Assembly: GCA_010093515.1 (NCBI GenBank)
Contig: MU001671.1
Span: 866,808 to 930,807 of the forward strand
Length of the DNA: 64,000 bases
Source of the DNA: Lineolata rhizophorae
Lineage: Eukaryota > Ascomycota > Dothideomycetes > Lineolatales > Lineolataceae
Direction: 5' to 3'
A program made the position numbers and the translations under genes. Shown here piece by piece: positions 57,453 through 64,000 of the stretch. The notes below the pieces were generated by a model. It did not search any database and was not told the origin of the DNA. It was given only the letters and a program-made list of their open reading frames with translations. Position 1 is the first letter of the stretch, and every line of letters starts with the position of its first letter.

Positions 57453-59321
57453 CTATGACGATGGGCTTGGAACTTTTCTAAAAGAACATTGTGTAGCAGT
57501 GCACGCGTTGACAGACTGTTGGCGTTGCAACTTTCCCTGGTTTCCACGGCTTTCATCGCGCGTATGTCTCCGAGTCGTTGGGACCGAACGCCCGCCATCA
57601 TTCTCGCCTTCAAATTGCGAGCCGGGGGAAAGGGGAGTGCGCATAGGGGTCCCAGCCTCGCCTTGAAACGAAACAGTCGAAGTCGTAGGGGACCTCCCTG
57701 ATGTTATACCGGACGGCTCGAGGTAATTGTTCCAAGAAATAAAATTGTCCCACTCGACGTGCTGGGATCCGAAATCTTGCATCTCTATTGGTGTCGGCGA
57801 ACTCTCTCCGTATAGTCCGTCAGAGTCTCGTTCGTTTCCAAGAATATATTCCTTCCAGTCTTCAGTCGCTTCCTCTACGAGATCCATCAAGGCCGGCATA
57901 GAACTTGAGCGCCGCCGCAAGCGCCTGAGGTGGTCTTCAGAGCCCTCAAATTTAGGTTTTTCCAGGTGTATATATGAGTCGTCGACAGTTTCTGAGGAGC
58001 GCCGAGCTTCTTGTAGGCCGTTGATGACAGCGCTGAGAGTGGCACGGTGCTCATGTAAAATCGCATCGATTAGGTCAGATAGCCCACGGTCCTGACCCCT
58101 TTGCTGAGGCTGGCGTTCGGAAAGAGTGGCGTCTTTGGAATCTACGTAAATGCTAGCGTGCCTAGACGAATGGCCATAGTCTTCAGAAAGTTCTCGGTTA
58201 TGCTTGTTCATCGCGCCTGATGGAGTAAGTTGGCTCGAGTGCGGTGATGACAATGACTCCCACTTCTGTCTTAGAGCAGCAGTTCTTCCCACTTTCTTCT
58301 GGGGCTGGCCGGGCTCCGCTTCTCCACTCGACAGCCATCGGTCTGATTCCTTTTGTGCAGCCCAGGAACTACTAAATGCGTCCATCTGGGGTCGAGTCCC
58401 TGGGTATGTAGAGATATAATCACTCATTCTTTCACGCCGAACAACAGCCGTAGTCGGTATTTCTTTACCAGCTACCACATTGGCCCTCGTATGAAATGAT
58501 GGGTTATTCTTTCGCTCGTACCTGTCATATTTTTGCTGCTCTTCGTCCGATGGCGTAGTCTTGTCTTTGATCGAACCTTCTTGCCACGAGCTACTCGTTT
58601 GCCCAATACGGAGAAGGCCTCCTTCGTCCTTTGCGACGGGCGACCACTGGAAGTATTTCGTCTCTCTGCGGCCTGATTTTCCCGGTCTCTGATCTCCGCG
58701 CGAAATATCGAGAAGGAGAATTGGGGGAGTACCTGGGTCCTTACAAGTGAGAAGAACTCGCTGAGGTGTGGGTGCGTGGAGGGGGGTGTTCGGTGACGGG
58801 AACCGGATTGGAAACGTAACGACGGAGTCGCGACTTCGGGTGCCGGCCAGGGGGTGTGCTTTCTGTACAGTGGAAGTCGTGCTTTTAAGCGACTTCCTGG
58901 CTGACCAGCGGATCGTGTCCCGGCGTTCGATAGGCTTGCCGAACCTGTCCCGTCGAACGAAGGGGTTACGACGCTGTGGACCGGTCGGCTGATGTTGAAT
59001 TGTCTCGTTGCTCCGCCACGAGCTCTGAGTGACCGGTCGACTTTCCGGATGTGGCGAATGCGATCTCGCATTACTTTCTCCGGACTCTTTTGCCGTCGAC
59101 GTCTCGCTCCGTCCGGTGCTCCGTCTAGGGATGTAAGGTCCAAACGCTTGCCATGGCGCTTTACAAGAGGGTGCGAATGCAGGGCCCAAACGCTGAATAT
59201 CCTGTTCAAGGTGGCCTTCGCTTTCAATTTCTCCTCTCGGTCCATGAATCTTGTACGGTGGGGTTGACCGATCGGAGATCTCTTTTATTTCAGAGGAATG
59301 CGTTTCGTAGCCGTCGGACAT
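57453..59321 (-). CDS. Uncharacterised disordered, Ser/Arg-rich protein
   Basis: A 622-codon frame starts MSDGYETHSSEIKEISD and ends KVPSPSS before TAG. Most of it is low-complexity and charged. More ordered patches are RRNPFVRRDRFGKPIERRDT, DRGLSDLIDAILHEHRATLS (probable helix) and MPALMDLVEEATEDWKEYIL. No domain is recognised and no function is assigned. The same frame continues beyond the TAG for about 300 codons without another stop, and no good GT donor is visible nearby to splice the stop out. The gene may therefore be longer than this, or recently truncated. Confidence 0.6.
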   Translation of the reverse strand: MSDGYETHSSEIKEISDRSTPPYKIHGPRGEIESEGHLEQDIQRLGPAFAPSCKAPWQAFGPYIPRRSTGRSETSTAKESGESNARSHSPHPESRPVTQSSWRSNETIQHQPTGPQRRNPFVRRDRFGKPIERRDTIRWSARKSLKSTTSTVQKAHPLAGTRSRDSVVTFPIRFPSPNTPLHAPTPQRVLLTCKDPGTPPILLLDISRGDQRPGKSGRRETKYFQWSPVAKDEGGLLRIGQTSSSWQEGSIKDKTTPSDEEQQKYDRYERKNNPSFHTRANVVAGKEIPTTAVVRRERMSDYISTYPGTRPQMDAFSSSWAAQKESDRWLSSGEAEPGQPQKKVGRTAALRQKWESLSSPHSSQLTPSGAMNKHNRELSEDYGHSSRHASIYVDSKDATLSERQPQQRGQDRGLSDLIDAILHEHRATLSAVINGLQEARRSSETVDDSYIHLEKPKFEGSEDHLRRLRRRSSSMPALMDLVEEATEDWKEYILGNERDSDGLYGESSPTPIEMQDFGSQHVEWDNFISWNNYLEPSGITSGRSPTTSTVSFQGEAGTPMRTPLSPGSQFEGENDGGRSVPTTRRHTRDESRGNQGKLQRQQSVNACTATQCSFRKVPSPSS

Positions 59322-59729
59322 GAATATTTTGACTTAACGCTTTTGAAAAGCCTGGTAGGAGGCTAGGATGAAATACATGGAAATCCGCAAGCTTCGAAAG
59401 CGTAACAACGGACCAAAGCAATAAGTAAACGAATGTGGCACCTCCTTGAACGAATGTGGAGAGCAAGGATGCGATACTAAATAGTACTGCGTGATGAGTG
59501 TGATGCTTGACGACCAGAGGTTGGATGAGAAGCTTGTCAGCATTTGGTAGTATTTGAGAAGTTGTTCACAATCGATCGGTTGTTCCTACTCTTACCATTT
59601 CCTATATAGCACTCGCGGGTGACAACTAGAGGAGCAGGTACGCAACTATAGCAGTCGCAAACCAGGGTCATGTGATAGTATACACGTCTGCAATTCTAAG
59701 CAACTACAAGACTATCTACAAAAACTCTA
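59322..59729. other. Short intergenic region
   Basis: About 400 A/T-rich bases between the disordered-protein start and the 3' end of ATP16; both genes are on the minus strand. Nothing further is seen. Confidence 0.5.
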
Positions 59730-60639
59730 CTACTTCATGGCTGCCTGCAGACTCTCAAGAACCTGTTTATTGTTAGAATATGCCTCGTGTACAACTTGTG
59801 CACACTTACCTCGAGCTCTATTTTTGCTTCCGCGACGTCTTGCTCACTTCCGCTGCCGCCGGCGATCTTCTGCGCCTCCGCAATTTGATTCTTGATGGCC
59901 TAGATTACATTAGCCATGGACGTACGCGCGATGCATCGAAGCCATCGAATATATGAAGGGACGAAGTTGAATCATACATCGGCAGAGAAGTCCTCGATAG
60001 GGAAGCCCTCTACGGCATTAATGCTCAGCTGAGAGCCGGGTTGCACCACGGCGAAACCTCCGGACACTAGGACACCCAGTTAAAACCATTGCGTAAACTT
60101 GTCATGTATATCATTTGTAACTTCAATGACGCCAGATGTGGCTGAGGACGTACGAAAGAACTGCTTGCTGCCACCGCTCTCCTCAATGACCTCAATCAGG
60201 CCGGGCTTCAGCTGCTCGATCGATGGGACGTGGTTTGCGAGGATACCCATCTCGCCCGACTCGGCTGCAAGGTTTACTTGGACCCTATTTTCGCTCCGTG
60301 TTAGCTAGGTAGCCGTAGAGCGATTTACCCTCCCGAGCTAGGCGAAAGCTCTCAAGATGGATACATACACGTTGGTCGACTTGTAGATGGCCTGTAGAAG
60401 ACGAGTTTAAGTTACTGATCACATGTCCAAGGGCGGAAGCACAAGTCCGTAGCAACACAAGACCCTGGGGGATTCTTCGGAATCCCAATGGAAATGCATA
60501 CCTGGTGTGGGAGCGTTAGGGATAGCTGGATCTTGTCGGCCGCGACGTCGGCATAACCGCGACGCTGGAAGGTGGTACGGATGGAAGCTGCCGCTGGGCG
60601 GGCGCGGACTGCAGTCCGAGCAATCCTGAGGGCGCTCAT
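59730..60639 (-). CDS. ATP16: ATP synthase delta subunit, mitochondrial (Atp16)
   Basis: This is the central-stalk subunit of F1, corresponding to bacterial epsilon, in the mitochondrial inner-membrane ATP synthase. Six exons: 60639-60502, 60391-60369, 60284-60154, 60066-59978, 59899-59810 and 59762-59730, encoding 167 residues. Exon 2 is a 23-nt microexon (AIYKSTNV with its neighbours), needed to link LSLTLPHQ to VQVNLAAESGEMGILANH. The N-terminus (MSALRIARTAVRARPAAAS) is an Arg-rich, acid-free presequence. The beta-sandwich continues with HVPSIEQLKPGLIEVIEESG and FLSGGFAVVQPGSQLSINAV, and the helical C-terminus with EAKIELEVLESLQAAMK. Introns are 110, 84, 87, 78 and 47 nt, all GT-AG. Confidence 0.93.
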
Positions 60640-61812
60640 TGCTGGGAAAGATGGGCGAAGGAGCAATTGGGGTCGCACGGAAGTTGAAGAGCTATGAGGT
60701 GGTCGAGGCTGATCGCGACACTTGATTTCTCCGCTACCCGACCGGTCGGAGCCAAGCCCGCTGTCACGTGCATTGCCAAGCTCTCTGAGTCTAAGTAGGG
60801 CTGTCCGACAGGATACATACCCCTTTCTTCCTGCTCCCCCGAGGGGAGCGGCTCAAGTGACTACTAATATCATGCAACCTAGGCACCTACTTCAGGCAAT
60901 ATGGTAGCGTCTGGTGGGTCGAAAAGAAAAAAACAAAAGGGTATATACTAGCTAGCTACCCTACATATATTTGCCCGCTTTTAGCGCCTACAAAACGATG
61001 CTCTTACACTACATCTATGTGCCCTTCAAGTTGAATCTGCCACAAAGTTAAATGAAGCCCGCCTTTTAATTGCTGGTTAGATGATTACGTGACCCCAGAT
61101 ATCATCAATCCCGTCATCGACTTTCAGTACCCGTCCCAATTTTCGCACACTCCACATCCAAATCCATAGCATTTGAGGAGTCCCGGAATCTGCTACACAA
61201 TTCAGAAGGCCCATGTATCGTCGCTGGAAGACCACCTTGCGGCTATCAACGGATCGCAGAATCTCGTACTTGCGGTTTTTTGCCGAGTTCCAGGTCTCTT
61301 TGCTGCCTAAGCGGGACGTTCATCGATCATTGTCTTTGATTTTTGAGCAAGATGGACGGTATATGTGCACATATCGATGACACGCGTTCGAGAAAGTGCA
61401 ACAGCTTTAGGCCGTGAACAAGAGTGCTACGGCTGTTGGATGGCTAGATTTTGTCCTGACAGATTCTTGCTGGCGTCGAATGTGATCCGGTCGGCACCAA
61501 TTGTTTAAGCATTACGCTTAGAATGGCGCTTATAGGAATGACAGAAAGCGGAATATCCTATCGGGTGGTCGGACCGGCCTCAGGAAGAGAGGATTCGCGT
61601 TAGCGACGAAGAACGAAGATATCGTTCTATCACAGCTACAATATAGGAGAGGATATGTTGCCGAAATTGAACGAGTACAGCTTCTTTTTCAGAGAGCTTC
61701 AACCTTATCGACGAATGTCAGTAAGCATCAGCACTGCTATGCTCATTGTTGAAGGGAATTTCCATGGCGGGAATGAAGGATGCGATGCTGTGTTCCATAG
61801 AAGATTATCGCC
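60640..61812. other. ATP16 promoter region and gap
   Basis: A CACGTG box at 60765-60770 lies about 126 bases before the ATP16 start. The remaining 1 kb has no recognised gene. It probably includes the 3' untranslated region of the regulator on its right. Confidence 0.5.
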
Positions 61813-64000
61813 TCAAGGCCCCCCTAATTCGGGTCGATTCCACAGTTCTAGTAGATGTCGAACGCGGTACTCTGTAGCCCAGCCAATGTCTTGCTCGATA
61901 TCATGCAGCAACTGACCAACAAGCCGCCTTTCTTCAGGGTCCATAAGACATTGGCCAGCGGTGTACAGAGGTTGGGTCGAGTGGATTCGTACAGAAGCCT
62001 CTGGCCTGCTTAGTGCGATGCTGATAATCTCGCGACTATGGCGCTGCGCTTCCGTCACAAGCTGGCGGTCTTCCAAGCGGACGCGTCTGTAGACGTCGAA
62101 AGGGTCTCCAGAGATAGTCCGGGGCCTGTTGAGAATCAAGTATATCAAGCTCATGTAATACGACTGCATGGTGGAAGCACACATCGGTATGCTGTACCAA
62201 ACCTCTGGTAGCAAGGTTTTGTTCAATTCGTCGTTAAGTTTCACAGGAGGTGATATCCTTGCGCATGGTTTGAACGTTATCGGTAGGCCGTCATGCCAGT
62301 CGTTAAACAGGCGCTCCAAATGGTGCCAATAATCATGCACAGAGGTAAACGATCCGCCGGACGAGGGAGACGGGACTTGTCCCGACGCCATGAAATTGAT
62401 GAGCTTCGACATAAGCCAAATTAGGGCATTGGAGATCATATCTTCCTTCATCACGCTTCCAGAGTCGCCTTCGGGATATCCACTGGCCGTAGTGTTGCTG
62501 GGTTGGATACTCCCTTCTTGTGTTATAAGGAGCCCCGCTTCTTTCCACATCGCAAGGTCATCCGGGTCTAAACGAGTACAGGTTTTCTTAATGACTGAAA
62601 CAGTCAGCCAAGGGAAACATATGAAGCATAGGACGACTTGGGCACACATACATGCGGCTAACATATCCTGTCGCGCGATATTCCAAAATGTAGCTTTTCT
62701 TGCTTTGGAAATACCAGTATTTAGCCGCTGTTGCACCGGAGAATCGGGCGAAGGCAGTTGAAGGGGCATCATGCGCTCTTTGGCAACGTCGAGAATGCCC
62801 TTTGCACCGTTGAGATGATTCCACCAGGCGCATTCAGACGCGTCCAAAAATTCGTAGACTGATAAAATTGCCGTGGCGGCAAGGAGCTCATCAGATGACG
62901 TCCGCCTGGGAGGTATAATGGACAGCCTCCTTCGCTTGCGCTGAATAGCGGACTCGTTGGTATCTGTGCTAGTGACGAATTTAGGCCACCGCAGAGTCTC
63001 ATCGTCTTCCGACCCGGCCTTTTCGATGTCTCGTTCTTCATGTAGCCCCTTGCGCAACAAACTAAGAGCGCGGTCGTAGTACTCCGTTGCCTTGTCGAAC
63101 CAATTAACTCTGAATGCATCTGCATACATTTCTGTATATGCCACTCGCGACGCATTTCCACCGACCGTAGGCTTCTTTCCCTGGACGCGCCCAATCGCTT
63201 TCGCGGCATAAGCTACCGCGGCGTATTTCAAAAGTGGATTCTCTTGTGCTTTTGCAGGCACGTATGAAGCAAAGTACGTTCCCAAGTCAAAAAGGTCCAT
63301 CCATAGGCCGGGTCCCTCTGAGAAGTACCTTAGAAGATAGGCGATCTCATGATCCTCGACTGTTTTTTGATTGTCATCCACACTGTCTTCGAACCGATTA
63401 GTCCTCGGCGCTTTAGCATTGGTAGCCCTTCGGCAAGGACAAACTAGGCAAGAAAGGAGAAGATCGGTACACGGGGAAAGAAGTACCTGATGATGGGTTG
63501 AGGATAAAGTTAAGTGCATGGGAGGACGATGTCATGGAAACAGGAGGCGACAGTCGGTGACGGTCAACGGCTGTCGGGTGCAGTTGTGCCAAAGGCGGAA
63601 GGGACGGTGCTGATGCTGGGGCACCAACTGGAAGCTCTATGTTTGCCTGCGGCTCAGTTCTGGAAACAACATATCGAAAATTGCCATCAGGCGCCACGGC
63701 AGCAAGTTCCTGAGCGCCGTGAGTAGACGTCCCATTCGTCGACTTTTGCGGTGAAGATGATGAATGCCAACTGTTGCTTCTAAAATGTTCAAAGGAAGAC
63801 TGCGAATACATGCCCGGGGTCTCGACAGCACCGGGGTATTCGGGCGAACCAGGCTCATCTTCGTAAGGATTAGTTGTATTTATGAAGGTTACTACCCTCG
63901 TAGCATTAGCGACTTTCCGATGCCCAGTACTTTAACATGCACCATTGCAGAGGAAGTCTACCTTTTTCTGGAATCTCCAACCACACACTTTCCTGGTCAA
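61813..64000 (-). CDS. Fungal-specific (Zn2Cys6-family) transcription regulator, 5' part beyond window
   Basis: A long exon ends at 61813. Its sequence is the fungal transcription-factor middle-homology type: EIAYLLRYFSEGPGLWMDLF, NPLLKYAAVAYAAKAIGRVQ, LAATAILSVYEFLDASE, WWNHLNGAKGILDV, LINFMASGQ and YYMSLIYLILNRPR. Upstream lies a Ser/Pro-rich exon (MTSSSHALNFILNPSS region, to about 63810) joined by an intron starting near 63505. Two acceptors keep frame (after CCTAG or GCTAAAG), so that junction is uncertain. A further exon probably ends at 63962 (QESVWLEIPEK) and continues past the edge. The Zn2Cys6 DNA-binding cluster itself is not in the window and is assumed from family. The target pathway is unknown. 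Confidence 0.72.

Overview
The window is nuclear DNA of a filamentous ascomycete (Pezizomycotina). Genes carry short GT-AG introns, mostly 45-240 nt, with CTGAC or CTAAC-like branch sites. The recognisable proteins are typical of that group: a Ptc2/3-type phosphatase, an Rpn4-like zinc-finger factor, Med18, Ymr31/Kgd4, a Pho85-type kinase, a Zn2Cys6-family regulator and a fungal P450. The class is not resolved. Gene density is low, at about 16 genes in 64 kb, with several gene-free stretches of 3-5 kb. I recognise no intact transposon, no retroelement, no tRNA or rRNA gene and no CRISPR array.

Region 1 (1-13.1 kb, all + strand) holds a 5'-truncated FMN-dependent alpha-hydroxy-acid oxidase, a PP2C phosphatase with a GC-AG intron, a choline-phosphate cytidylyltransferase (PCT1) and a TCP11/Sok1-family protein. 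Region 2 (13-31 kb) has a long empty stretch, then an Rpn4-like transcription factor, Mediator subunit Med18 on the minus strand, divergent Kgd4/Ymr31, and a second TCP11-family protein carrying an IQ motif. Region 3 (31-46 kb, minus strand) has an uncharacterised Ser/Pro-rich fungal protein, a 5 kb GC-rich gap, a ten-exon polynucleotide kinase/3'-phosphatase, and a secreted multi-module Cys-rich protein with a GPI-type tail. Region 4 (46-64 kb) has a microsomal P450, a possible decayed Cys-rich frame, a p24 cargo receptor, Pho85, a disordered protein whose frame is split by one TAG, the six-exon ATP synthase delta subunit (with a 23-nt microexon), and a Zn2Cys6-family regulator running off the right edge.

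The genes do not form one pathway. Most are housekeeping genes: signalling (phosphatase, Pho85, two TCP11 proteins), mitochondria (Kgd4, ATP16), lipid synthesis (PCT1), secretion (p24), transcription (Med18, Rpn4-like) and DNA repair (PNKP). I found no convincing new multi-gene system. The best leads are local: two TCP11-family genes 15 kb apart, a GC-AG intron, a PCNA-binding-like motif built at a splice junction, a 23-nt microexon, a frame-preserving intron in KGD4, an in-frame TAG between two long coding frames, CACGTG boxes shared by three unrelated promoters, and a repeated half-cystine module in a GPI-anchored protein.
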